Below, in pieces: positions 47,430 through 56,505 of a DNA stretch of 64,000 nt. The stretch covers positions 1,659,727-1,723,726 of the forward strand of contig NZ_PYSY02000002.1 of NCBI RefSeq assembly GCF_003049685.1, written 5' to 3'. Source of the stretch: Brucella pituitosa. GTDB lineage: Bacteria > Pseudomonadota > Alphaproteobacteria > Rhizobiales > Rhizobiaceae. A program made the position numbers and the translations under genes. How positions within the stretch are numbered: position 1 is the stretch's first letter; each line of letters begins with the position of its first letter. Below the pieces are notes generated by a model that saw nothing but the letters and a program-made list of their open reading frames with translations, was not told the DNA's origin and searched no databases.

Positions 47430-49178
47430 TCAGCTCCGCTTCAGTTTGTCTGCCAGAAGCAAGACAACTGTGACGATGGTCAGAACCACAACGGAAACGG
47501 CAGCCAGTGTCGGATTAAGCTGCAGGATCATATCGTCCCACATCTGTTTCGGCAGCGTTGATTTCAGTCCACCACTTACGAAGATCGCAATGGTCAGTTC
47601 GTCAAAGGATGTGACGAAGGCGAACAGAAATGCAGAGACGATGCCGCCGCTGATCAGTGGGACGGTGATAAGCCGCAATGTCTGGAAACGACCGGCACCC
47701 AAAGACAAAGCCGCCTGATCGAGCCGCCAGTCATAACTCTTCAATACTGCTGCAATCGCAACGAAAGTGAAGGGAATTGACAGAACCGTGTGGCCAATCA
47801 CCAGACCTGTGTTGGTTGCGACTAGGCCAATCTGTGCAAACAGATAGAACAGGCCCACGGCGATCACGATGCGCGGAACGATCATCGGTGCCAGCATGAA
47901 AGCGAAGATCAGTCCACTCCAGCGTGAGCGGGAACGTGCAACCGCAAGCGCTGCAAATCCACCGATAAGCGTTGCGAGAATGGCTGTAACGAAGGCGACG
48001 CCGAATGATCGTACAGTGGCGGACGTCCAGATTGGAGAGTTGAAATAGGTCTCAAACCAGCGAAGGCTGTAGCCCGGAGGTGGAAACTCCAGGAAGTTGG
48101 AACTGGTGAATGCAATTGGTATCACAAGCAATGTAGGTGCAATGAGAAACACCAACACTGCTGTTACATAGGCCGGAAGAACACGCAGGCGCGATGGCAG
48201 ATGATCGCTGAAAATTGCTGTTACGCTTGCAAGCTTTTCGAGAAACACGAGGCCCCAACGGCGCAGGATACTGTCTGAAGTCGCATCACGGGTGCCCGCA
48301 CCCGATGAGAGTGAAGACAGGCCGAAGAGGTGATTGTAAATCCAGCAGGCAAGCATGGCCGTAACCAGCAGCATGGTGGCAAGCACTCCAGCAAAGGCCC
48401 AATTTACCAGTTCCTGCACCTGCACGATGATTAGTTGAGCCAACATTGTTTGCTGACGTCCGCCGAGGAAAGCCGGAACAATAAAGAAGCCGAGCGAGGT
48501 GATGAAGGTGAGCAATCCACCCGCAGCCATTCCGGGAATGGACAGAGGGAAATAGACCATCCAGAACCGGTGCGAGTTTCCGGCACCAAGAGTGCCAGCC
48601 GCCTGACCGAGCCTGCGGTCGATGCCTGCCATAACTGGCATCATAGTGAGCACAGCCAGCGGCATCATCGCATGGACCATGCCCACGATTACGCCGAACT
48701 CATTATACATCAATGGCAATGGCCCGTTGATCAGCCCGGCACCGCTCAACAGCCGGTTCAAAATGCCATCATTGCCCAGCAGCAGCATCCAGGAAAACGT
48801 CTTGACGAGATAGCTGGTCCAGAAGGGAACGAGCACCAGCAGAAGCATCTGGTTTCGACGGTTTTCCTTCAGACCCGAGAGCCAATAGGCGAGCGGATAT
48901 CCCAACAGCAGAGAAAACAGGGCTGTCAGCGCGGCAATGCGAAATGTGATGCTGAGAATGCGCCAATACACTTCCGTGTCAATCAGGCGTGCATAGTGAA
49001 CAGTTGTCAGGGTTCCACTGGTGTCCTGAACGCTCAGTGCGAGAAGACGGAACACCGGCACGAGAAAGAAGATGCACAGAAAAGCGATTGCCGGAAGTGC
49101 CAGCCACAAAGGTCCGAATTTGAATGGGCCTGATTTCATAAAGGCCGGCAGGCGAGACGTGTTTGTTGCTGTATTCAT
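47430..49178 (-). CDS. ABC transporter permease, PotB-PotC-type fusion
   Basis: 582 residues containing two complete permease units in one chain, about twice the usual length. Unit 1 (about 20-290): LALPAIAFLCIFFLVPVFRL, then the EAA-type loop QAAGTLGAGNSHRFWMVYFP. Unit 2 (about 330-582): membrane helices from AYVTAVLVFLIAPTLLVIP, and QAALSLGAGRFQTLRLITVP. The stretch between them is polar. Fused PotB-PotC-like permeases occur in Rhizobiales. Overlaps the ATPase gene by 4 nt. Confidence 0.88.
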   Translation of the reverse strand: MNTATNTSRLPAFMKSGPFKFGPLWLALPAIAFLCIFFLVPVFRLLALSVQDTSGTLTTVHYARLIDTEVYWRILSITFRIAALTALFSLLLGYPLAYWLSGLKENRRNQMLLLVLVPFWTSYLVKTFSWMLLLGNDGILNRLLSGAGLINGPLPLMYNEFGVIVGMVHAMMPLAVLTMMPVMAGIDRRLGQAAGTLGAGNSHRFWMVYFPLSIPGMAAGGLLTFITSLGFFIVPAFLGGRQQTMLAQLIIVQVQELVNWAFAGVLATMLLVTAMLACWIYNHLFGLSSLSSGAGTRDATSDSILRRWGLVFLEKLASVTAIFSDHLPSRLRVLPAYVTAVLVFLIAPTLLVIPIAFTSSNFLEFPPPGYSLRWFETYFNSPIWTSATVRSFGVAFVTAILATLIGGFAALAVARSRSRWSGLIFAFMLAPMIVPRIVIAVGLFYLFAQIGLVATNTGLVIGHTVLSIPFTFVAIAAVLKSYDWRLDQAALSLGAGRFQTLRLITVPLISGGIVSAFLFAFVTSFDELTIAIFVSGGLKSTLPKQMWDDMILQLNPTLAAVSVVVLTIVTVVLLLADKLKRS

Positions 49179-50260
49179 GCCACCAACACCGCTTGCTGAT
49201 TGTGCCAGTGATAGGTGATCGGATCACCCGCAGATGGCATCGTGCTTACACCATCATGAAGGACGATGATTGTCTCGCCGTCCTTCAGCGTGACAAGAAG
49301 GCGCGTATCGGAACCAACATAGATGACTTCGGAAACAATTCCGGTGATGTTGCTGACATCCGTGCTGTCGCTCCGGCCCTGTTTCATCTGCTCAGGGCGC
49401 AGAACAATGTGCGCATCGCTGCCTACTGGAAGCTTGTGCTTGTTGTGAACGGGGAACTGACCATGTTGAGTATCAACAAGGGCGTGATCGCCGGAGACTC
49501 CAGTGATTTTACCACCAAGAATATTGGACATGCCGATAAACTTTGCCGCAAACACGGTGGACGGTTCACTATAAATCTGGCGGGGTGTGCCTAGCTGTTC
49601 GATCTTGGCATGGTTCATCAGGCAGATGCGGTCGGACAGAACCAGCGCTTCTTCCTGATCATGCGTTACATAGATGACCGTTGTGCCAAACTCGCGATGC
49701 AGACGCTTGATTTCAAACTGCATATGTTCGCGCAGATTTTTGTCCAATGCGCCAAGCGGTTCATCCATCAGAATAATCTGCGGGCGGTAAACGAAGCATC
49801 GGGCGAGAGCCACGCGCTGCTGCTGCCCACCAGAAAGCTCGCGCGGAAAGCGCGAGGCGAATTTTTCGAGCTGCACTTTAGCGAGTGTTTCCGAAACGCG
49901 CGCACTTACTTCTTTCGATTCCGTGCCGCGCATTTTCAGCGGAAAGGCGATATTCTCGCTGACCGTCATATGCGGGAACAGAGCATAATGCTGAAACACC
50001 AAACCCATGTCGCGCTTGTTCACAGCTGTACGGGTATAGTTTTTCCCATCAACCCACAGTTCGCCATGGGTCGGCTCGACCAAACCGGAAATCATCTGCA
50101 AAAGCGTCGTTTTTCCTGAACCGGAAGGACCAAGAAGGGTGACGAATTCGCCGGTATTGACGGTCAGGTTGCTGGGCTCAAGAGCTGTGACGCTGCCATA
50201 CTCTTTGCCAAGTCCCTGAATCAGCATCTTCGGGTTTTCTTGTGGCGTTTCTGCATTCAT
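49175..50260 (-). CDS. ABC transporter ATP-binding protein, PotA-like
   Basis: 361 residues. Walker A GPSGSGKT (about 44-51), Q-loop QHYALFPHMTV, signature LSGGQQQRVALARC, Walker B IILMDEPLGALD, H-loop VTHDQEE, C-terminal TOBE domain (about 280-350). Second gene of the importer, separated from the binding protein by a 142-bp gap with a long hairpin and overlapping the fused permease. Confidence 0.89.
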   Translation of the reverse strand: MNAETPQENPKMLIQGLGKEYGSVTALEPSNLTVNTGEFVTLLGPSGSGKTTLLQMISGLVEPTHGELWVDGKNYTRTAVNKRDMGLVFQHYALFPHMTVSENIAFPLKMRGTESKEVSARVSETLAKVQLEKFASRFPRELSGGQQQRVALARCFVYRPQIILMDEPLGALDKNLREHMQFEIKRLHREFGTTVIYVTHDQEEALVLSDRICLMNHAKIEQLGTPRQIYSEPSTVFAAKFIGMSNILGGKITGVSGDHALVDTQHGQFPVHNKHKLPVGSDAHIVLRPEQMKQGRSDSTDVSNITGIVSEVIYVGSDTRLLVTLKDGETIIVLHDGVSTMPSAGDPITYHWHNQQAVLVA

Positions 50261-50320
50261 GTGGGAACCCTGATACGCTGATAGCAGCGCAAATTAGTGT
50301 AATGGTCGTCGGGGAGGATG

Positions 50321-50383
50321 CAGACAAACACTTTGCGGGCTGCTTCCAAATGTGGCGTGAAAGCAGCGCATTGTGTTTGTCTG
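50321..50383 (-). other. Long imperfect hairpin between binding-protein and ATPase genes
   Basis: Outer arms CAGACAAACAC (50321-50331) and GTGTTTGTCTG (50373-50383) pair perfectly over 11 bp; inner arms GGCTGCTT and AAGCAGC add a second stem. On the minus-strand transcript it follows the binding-protein stop and could protect that 3' end or attenuate the downstream genes. Confidence 0.6.
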
Positions 50384-50402
50384 GAAGCTTGTGCAGGTGT
50401 TC

Positions 50403-51464
50403 TTAGAACAGTAGCCAGCTATTGAACCGCTCAGTCATTTCGGCGCGGTTCGCACTCCACCAGTCTTCATCTGCAAGGCGCATTTTGCTGATGTTTTGTG
50501 GGGCGGTCGGCAGAATTTTCGCCCGCTCAGCCGGGATGAAGTCATAAGCTTTCTTATTCGTCGGACCGTAGGCGAGTTCTTCAGTAAACAGGGCCTGCTG
50601 TTCTGCGCGGGAACAGAACTTGATGAACTCGCGTGCCTGATCGGCGCGCGGATTGCCTTTTGGAATGGCCCATCCTTCGATCGAGTAAAGCCCCTGATCC
50701 CAGTGAATTTCTGCTGGTACATTGCCATCGATCGCCGATTGCAGACGGGCATTCCATCCGCTGATCATCGAAACTTCACCGCTTTGCAATAGCTGTGTCG
50801 ATTGCGCGCCGCCTGTCCACCAGACTGAGATATGATCCTTGATCTTGTCGAGACTGGCAAAAGCGCGGTCCACGTCCAGCGGATAAAGCTCTGCGAGCGG
50901 AACGCCATCAGCAAGCAATGCTTGCTCCAGTGTATCGATTGGGTTTTTGCGCAAGGAACGGCGGCCAGGGAATTTTTCGACATTCCAGTAGTCGGTCCAG
51001 CTTTGCGGAATATTGTCTTTCAACAGGTCCGTGCGGGTTGCAAAGATGTGGCAATAAATCGTTATGCCGAGGAAGTCGTCAAAGACGGCTTCCGGCATGA
51101 TATCCGGCACCTGTTCTTTGGTGATGCCTGTCGGTTCCAGCAGCCCTGACTCGGAGAGGATCTTACGTGCTGAAAGTGTCAGCGTGCTCAAATCCCAAAT
51201 GTAGCTCTGCGTTTCAACGATGGACTTGAACTGTGCTGTTGGCTCTGCTTCGCGAGCGACATTGACAATCTTGATGCCGGTATCTTTTTCAAACGGATCG
51301 TAAAACGCCTTGCGGAAAGCGCTGTTAAACGGGCCACCTGGATCAGCCAGTGTCAGCGTTGTCTGAGCATAAGCAGGGCGTAGAATAGCGGGCGTTGCAA
51401 GTGCTGCTGTCGCGCCTGCAAGCAAGCTGCGGCGGGTCAGCGTAAATGGCGATTTCATAGTCAT
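50403..51464 (-). CDS. ABC transporter substrate-binding protein, PotD-like
   Basis: 353 residues. Twin-arginine-type signal (LTRRSLLAGA, about 8-17) and cleavage near RPAYAQT. The mature part has the extracellular solute-binding family-1/PotD pattern (TLADPGGPFNSAFRKAFYDPFEKDTG start; SMISGWNARLQSAIDG late). A GGGAG site lies 4 nt before the ATG; an ATG two codons later is possible. First transporter gene after the enoyl-CoA hydratase, feeding the CoA-ligase pathway by context. Confidence 0.87.
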   Translation of the reverse strand: MTMKSPFTLTRRSLLAGATAALATPAILRPAYAQTTLTLADPGGPFNSAFRKAFYDPFEKDTGIKIVNVAREAEPTAQFKSIVETQSYIWDLSTLTLSARKILSESGLLEPTGITKEQVPDIMPEAVFDDFLGITIYCHIFATRTDLLKDNIPQSWTDYWNVEKFPGRRSLRKNPIDTLEQALLADGVPLAELYPLDVDRAFASLDKIKDHISVWWTGGAQSTQLLQSGEVSMISGWNARLQSAIDGNVPAEIHWDQGLYSIEGWAIPKGNPRADQAREFIKFCSRAEQQALFTEELAYGPTNKKAYDFIPAERAKILPTAPQNISKMRLADEDWWSANRAEMTERFNSWLLF

Positions 51465-51541
51465 GATGCTCCCTTTATTATTCTTTCAAAACAGGTTTGG
51501 TGTTTTGAGTAGGTTCCCCCTGCCTAAGCAGTTTTGATGAT

Positions 51542-51588
51542 GATCGGTGTGCCGATCTTATGTGTGGGATAGGGTTTTTCCCCATCCC
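51542..51588 (-). other. Two adjacent hairpins between enoyl-CoA hydratase and binding-protein genes
   Basis: GATCGG / CCGATC (51542-51557, loop 4 nt) and GGGATAGGG / CCCCATCCC (51566-51588, one mismatch, loop 5 nt) lie in the 147-bp gap. They may partly terminate transcription from the hydratase gene. Confidence 0.4.
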
Positions 51589-51611
51589 GCGATGCTTACT
51601 CACATTGTGAA

Positions 51612-52384
51612 TTAGGACGCCTTGCGGGCCTGACGGGCCGCAAAAAAATGCTTCCATCATGCGGGCAGGTTCGCCTGTTGCGTAAGCTTCACGCTGAATG
51701 CGAACGCCAGCTGAAAGCGCATCCTGCAAGCCCGGTTCAGTCATTTCATAGAAACGCTGGCGGTTAAGGCGCATTGCTACCGGCGGTTTGGCTGCAAGTT
51801 CCTCGCCCAAAGCCTGTGCCGCAGCATGGACCTGATCCTGCGGGACGATGGTGTTGATGAGGCCGATATGATGCGCCTCGTCTGAATCAAGCAGGCGTCC
51901 GGTGAGAACCAGATCGACCGTGCGGGCAAAGCCGATCATTTCACGCATGATCCACGAGCCAGTGGTCGTTGGAATACCGGAATTGATTTCCGGCTGTCCG
52001 ATCGAACACCTGCATGAGCAATGCGGATATCGCAAAGAAGAGCGACCTGAAATGCCGAACCTGCCGCAACACCATTGAGTGCTGCGATGATCGGCTGGAT
52101 AGGGTTCTGATCCGTGTGTAGAGCTTTTCCCACTCGCCGATCCAGACTTCGGCACGATCAGCATCGAATGTCTTGGTTTCGTTCAGATCCTGGCCAGCAC
52201 CGAAAGCGCGGTCTCCAGCCCCGGTCAGAATTACGGCTTTCACCGCCGTATTTTCTTCTGCAGCCTGAAAAGCTTCGATCAGCTGATTACGCATCGCAGC
52301 GTTCCACGCATTCATCACTTCTGGTCGGTTCAACGTGATCGTCATAACCGAATTTTTTAGTGAGGTGAGGATGAACTCAGACAT
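51612..52384 (-). pseudogene. Enoyl-CoA hydratase/isomerase, frameshifted three times
   Basis: Crotonase-fold enzyme of about 257 residues when repaired. N-terminus VMTITLNRPEVMNAWNAAM; oxyanion-hole region GAGDRAFGAGQDLNE (about 54-68); second part KPIIAALNGVAAGSAFQVALLCDIRIAH. Missing bases near 52096 and 52003 and an extra base in an A7 run (51642-51648). Repaired, it ends FFAARQARKAS at TAA (51612-51614). It hydrates or isomerises an enoyl-CoA, consistent with the CoA ligase in the same operon. The operator at 52403-52417 is directly upstream. Confidence 0.84.
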
Positions 52385-52402
52385 CTATGTGTTCCCATCG
52401 AC

Positions 52403-52417
52403 TATTGTAATGCAATA
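52403..52417. promoter_or_regulatory. IclR-type operator, copy 1
   Basis: TATTGTAATGCAATA is an inverted repeat with one mismatch. The same motif in perfect form occurs at 53530-53544. It lies 19 nt upstream of the enoyl-CoA hydratase start, between it and the divergent IclR gene. Confidence 0.7.
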
Positions 52418-52577
52418 ATTGTTATTGTATTTTGAATTTTGTAATTGCAGTTTGTCAAGGCTGTTTTAGTAATTTATGGAAAAGGCATGACGAAGCGGGA
52501 GCGATGCTCGACCGTTTCAAGGCGAGTTTGTTTGTGTATAGATAGGCGGAAATTTGCTCTTAGGTCAGGGCGTGGCA

Positions 52578-53413
52578 ATGAAAGAACCAGTGGATTTGAC
52601 AAAAGAAAAGCAACCGAAATCGCCGGAAGATTCAGCAGATTTGAGCGGCGAAAACTCTGGTCGTGGCGACGCGCTTATGGTGCGGTCTGTGGAAAAGGCT
52701 TTTCGCGTTCTGGGCGCCTTCAACTCAGATCAGTCGACGTTGAGCCTCTCCCAGATTGTTAGCCTGACCGACCTCGATATGAGTGCGGCGCAACGTTTTA
52801 CGCATACGCTGATGAAGCTAGGATTCCTCGCGAAAGACCCAGTCACGCGCCAGTTCGAGTTGACGGCAAAGACGCTGGATTTGGGCTTTCACTATGTTCG
52901 GGCAAACAAACTGATTGATCGGGCGATGCCCTATTTGCAGCATCTGAGCAAGGAAACTGAAGAGACGATCAATCTTACAGTGCCCGATGGCACCGAGATT
53001 GTATTCGTTTCGCGTTTTCTGAGCCGTCATGTGCTCAATACTGATGTTATCATCGGCACGCGAATGCCTGCCTATTGCACAGCTCCGGATTGGCGATGCT
53101 CTCGCTTGCCTGAAGACGAAGCGCAGGCGATTCTCGATCAGACCCATTTCCGTAGCTTCAACGCCAATACGATCATCGATCCGAAAGCTATCATGGATGA
53201 TATTCGTCGCTTTCGCGAAGATGGTTATGCCACGGCTTTCGAGCAGGTTTATCACGGCGATGGTTCGATTGCTTCGGCGATTACCGGACCGAACGGGCGG
53301 CCCATTGCTGCAATCAACATTGCTGCATCTCTTGCACGCTATTCGCGCGAGGATATCGTCTCGCGTTTCAGTCCCTACGTAATTGCAGCCTCAGGACGAT
53401 CTCCAAAGCCTGA
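52578..53413 (+). pseudogene. IclR-family regulator with indels in the effector domain and at the end
   Basis: About 280 residues. Winged helix-turn-helix at about 40-85 (LSLSQIVSLTDLDMSAAQRFTHTL), IclR effector domain after. Two nearby losses (one base and two bases, 53085-53105) cancel in frame but replace the expected TAPGLAMLSRLP with TAPDWRCSRLP, one residue shorter. A missing base near 53394 removes the natural TGA at 53411-53413 and extends the frame to 53519. The ATG at 52578 is preferred over TTG at 52554. The TATTGCA-n-TGCAATA operators on both sides mark it as a likely local controller. Confidence 0.83.
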
Positions 53414-53529
53414 GGCCACCGCGCGCCGATACTGTCGTCACAACAGACGATATCCCACTCTGTCGCAGTTTTTAAAAACACCGTTGACAGAATTGTTGCC
53501 ATGCGAAATGTTTGTATAAAAATAACAAA

Positions 53530-53544
53530 TATTGCATTGCAATA
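53530..53544. promoter_or_regulatory. IclR-type operator, copy 2 (perfect)
   Basis: TATTGCATTGCAATA, two perfect 7-bp arms around one base, 16 nt upstream of the [2Fe-2S] subunit gene. Near-identical to the site at 52403-52417. Confidence 0.75.
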
Positions 53545-53560
53545 GTTAATGGGAAGTCTG

Positions 53561-53875
53561 ATGAACGCCACGCCTCCAAAAGGGCAGCTTGTTGCCGCGG
53601 TCGCGCCGAAGGGCAGGCCCCTGACTTTTACTTTTGACGGAGTTGAATTTCAGGGATTTGAGGGGCAGTCGGTTCTTGCGGCACTTCTGCAGAGCGGCCA
53701 TGTGCTGCGCTATTCGGAATTCGACGGAATGCCGCGCGCGGGATTCTGCCTTATGGCTGCATGTCAGGATTGCTGGGTCTGGACATCCGAGGGCAAACGT
53801 CTGCGTTCATGCTCAACCCTATTACATCAGAACATGAGCTTGCTGAGCCGCTTTGATGCCTGGGGCCGGTCATGA
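53561..53875 (+). CDS. [2Fe-2S]-binding subunit of a flavin amine/opine dehydrogenase
   Basis: 104 residues. A plant-ferredoxin-like fold with cysteines in GFCLMAACQDCWVW and the later RLRSCST, the pattern of the small N-terminal subunit of HcnA/opine-oxidase/D-hydroxyproline-dehydrogenase complexes. The ATG at 53561 with GGGAAG upstream is preferred to 53549. It overlaps the FAD subunit by 4 nt. Passes electrons between the flavin subunits and an acceptor. Confidence 0.82.
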   Translation: MNATPPKGQLVAAVAPKGRPLTFTFDGVEFQGFEGQSVLAALLQSGHVLRYSEFDGMPRAGFCLMAACQDCWVWTSEGKRLRSCSTLLHQNMSLLSRFDAWGRS

Positions 53876-55301
53876 TCCGTCCTCTCATCATCGGATCGGG
53901 TCCTGCTGGTATCAGCGCGGCCCAAACCCTTGTCGATAATTCGAAGCTGATTGAACAACTGACCGGGCAGGTCGTGAAGCCTGTTATGCTCACGGAAGCA
54001 GCGTTTCCCGGCGGGCAGGGGCTGCGTCGGCTCAATCCGCAGATGGGTTTTGAGCCTCGAAAATTATACAAAAATGAAGAAGCGAAGTATCGGAACTTCC
54101 ATGGAAATGCCGACGCGCTGATCGACCAGATTGATTACCGTCCGTTTACGACCGTCTGGTCACTTTATGAAGGTACAGCCTTCATAGAAAGTGCGGGAGA
54201 AGTGGATGAGCTACCTTATTCGCACGTCATTATCGCGACTGGTGCAACGGATAAAATCATGCCGGTGAAAGGCTGGACCCTGCCGGGTGTTTATTCGCTT
54301 GGAGGATCACAGGTTGCCTTAAAGGATCAGGGCAGTTTTATTGGTCGAAAAGTGGTGTTTGCAGGCAGCTCGCCGCTGCTCCTGTTGGCGGCTTTGCAAT
54401 ACCATCGGCTGGGCGCAAAAAACATTGTGGTACTGGATACGACACCGTTTCGCGCGAAACTGAGTGCCTTGCCAGGGCTGCGACACAGTCTCAAAACGGC
54501 GTGGCAAGGTGCGCGCTATATGACTGAGCTGAAGAGCGCGGGAATTCCAATTCACAGTGGCGTCGCACTCGAAGAGGTTCGAGGTAAAACTCACGTTGAA
54601 AGCCTTGTCTTCCGTGATCGGAAAGGACGCATTCAGACGCTGGATTGTGATGCAGTTGCTCTGGGATATGGGCTCCGTGCCGAGACCCAGCTTGCGGAGC
54701 TTGCCGGTTGCCGATTTGAATTTGATAGTGATTTTCGTCAGTGGCTACCAGTGACTGATACGGATGGTCGCGGCGCCAAAGGCATTTACCTGGCAGGCGA
54801 TGGTGCTTCGATCGGTGGAGCCGATTGCGCAATTCAGAGCGGAAAGCTGGCAGCCCTTGCGATGCATGAAGACATTGCCACCGAGGCAAGCGTGATGATG
54901 CCGCAAGCTGAAAGGGCGGGATTGCAGATAGAAAACGGCAGACCCGAGGTGCCGTTCATCAGTACCGAGCATTTCAGCGCAATCTCGCCAGGATATTTCG
55001 CTGGCCCGTCGATAATGTGTCTTCAATCAGCGACGATACTATTGTTTGTCGCTGCGAAGGCGTTTCAGCTGGCGAAATCAGGCAGAGCATAGCCAAAGAA
55101 GTCGGTCCTGTTGAAGTGAATCGTGTGAAGGCAATTACCCGCTGTGGCATGGGGCGTTGTCAGGGACGCTTCTGCGGTCTGGCACTCGCGGAAATTACAT
55201 CGCAGGCAAGTGGTCGTTCGATTGAGGATGTCGGTCGGCTGCGTGCGCAGGCACCGGTCAAGCCACTGAATGTTGGCGCTGCGCGGGTCGTTTCATCATG
55301 A
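53872..55301 (+). pseudogene. FAD/NAD(P)-binding subunit with BFD-type [2Fe-2S] domain (HcnB/OoxA-like), frameshifted
   Basis: About 476 residues when repaired. FAD motif IIGSGPAGISAAQ (about 5-17), HVIIATGATDK, a second Rossmann segment with KVVFAGSSPLLLL, and a final FAD motif GIYLAGDGAS. The C-terminus holds a BFD-like iron-sulfur domain with VCRCEGVSAGEIR and TRCGMGRCQGRFC. One base is missing near 55011, which cuts this domain off as read. It matches the alpha subunit of opine oxidase/HcnB-type enzymes. Overlaps its neighbours by 4 nt on both sides. Confidence 0.85.
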
Positions 55302-56445
55302 CATCGACAAGAGAAACACAAACGCTTGTCATTGGCGGTGGTTTGAATGGGGCATCACAGCCCTTTTCTGGCGCGGGCCGGACATCGTGTGACGGTTCTC
55401 GAACAGGGATATGTTGGCGCACAGTCGAGTGGCGCCAATTTCGGCAATCTGCGTTTGCAAGGGCGAGATGTCCGGCAATATCCCCTGTCCATGCGTTCGC
55501 AGGAATTATGGGAGCAACTCGATCAGCTCATCGGTGATACATGCGAATATGATCGTTCCGGACATATCTATCTTGCCTGTAATGATGATGAAGTGGCCAA
55601 GCTTGAAGCTTATGCAAAAACTTCACGTCAGTTTGGTCTGCAGATCGAGGATTTGGATGGCGCAGAGATACGCAGACGTTATCCTTATCTGAGTGACAAG
55701 ATCGTAGCGGGAACTTATTCAGCCCGCGATGCGACAGCTAATCCTCGCCTTGCTACGCCAGCAGTTATGCGCGCTGCGACGGCACATGGAGCGGAGCTCA
55801 TTGAAAGCTGTGAAGTCTTAAGCGCTACGACAGTGCATAATGGTTTTGTTGTTGAAACACGGTCGCATGGCACATTTAAATCAGATCAGCTTGTCAATGC
55901 CGCCGGTGCGTGGGGTGGAGCATTTGCGCAGCAATTTGGTGAGGAAACACCGCTTTTTTCTGCCGGGCCTCCGCAATTTGTAACCGAGCCTTTGCCTTAC
56001 TTTATCCGCCCCTCCGTGCAAGCGGTGGCGGGTAATGTAATCTTCCGCCAAATCCCGCGCGGCAATGTCATTGTAGCGGGCTATCCGCGCAGCGACCTCA
56101 AAACCAACGTACTGTGGTGCCCCGCTGAAAACCATAGCAGGAATGCGGAGCCTTGCCGAAGTTGCACCTGTGCTGGGTGATGCGCAGGTCATTCGGGTAT
56201 GGTCAGGGATGGAGGGGTATCTGCCAGACATGATCCCGATCATTGGCCCAAGCACTACAACGCAAGGGCTGTTTCATGCCTTTGGCTGTTGTGGGCATGG
56301 GTTCCAGATTGCGCCGGGTGTGGGTGCAGTTCTGGCTGAGATGATCCTGCATGGAAGCTCAAAGACGCCCGTTGAAGATTTCTCTATTCATCGCTTTCGT
56401 GATGCAGTTGTAGCTCACGATAAAATCAAAAAAGAGTTCGATTGA
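55298..56445 (+). pseudogene. FAD-dependent amine/D-amino-acid oxidase-type subunit (HcnC/OoxB-like), frameshifted
   Basis: About 383 residues when repaired. N-terminal FAD motif VIGGGLNGAS; then GHRVTVLEQGYVGAQSSGANFG; late region FHAFGCCGHGFQIAPGVGAVLAE is typical of the DAO/glycine-oxidase family. Net two bases are lost near 55350-55362 and one extra is in a C4 run (56120-56123). It is the catalytic subunit that oxidises a C-N bond in an amino acid, imino acid or opine. Last gene of the three-gene operon. Confidence 0.84.
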
Positions 56446-56456
56446 CATGCTGTATT

Positions 56457-56488
56457 GCGCCGATAGCAGAGTTCTCTCGTATCGGCGC
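56457..56488. terminator. Terminator-like hairpin between convergent genes
   Basis: GCGCCGATA / TATCGGCGC forms a perfect 9-bp stem around 14 nt, between the oxidase operon and the end of the SorC gene. No U-tract, so efficiency is uncertain. Confidence 0.5.
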
Positions 56489-56505
56489 ATCGCAATTGCG
56501 ATCGC

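Noticed and set aside
53561..56445. Hydrogen cyanide synthase (hcnABC) operon
   Set aside because: The three subunits have the same architecture as HcnABC, but the same set serves as opine oxidase and D-hydroxyproline dehydrogenase. The regulon context is catabolic and nothing points to cyanogenesis.
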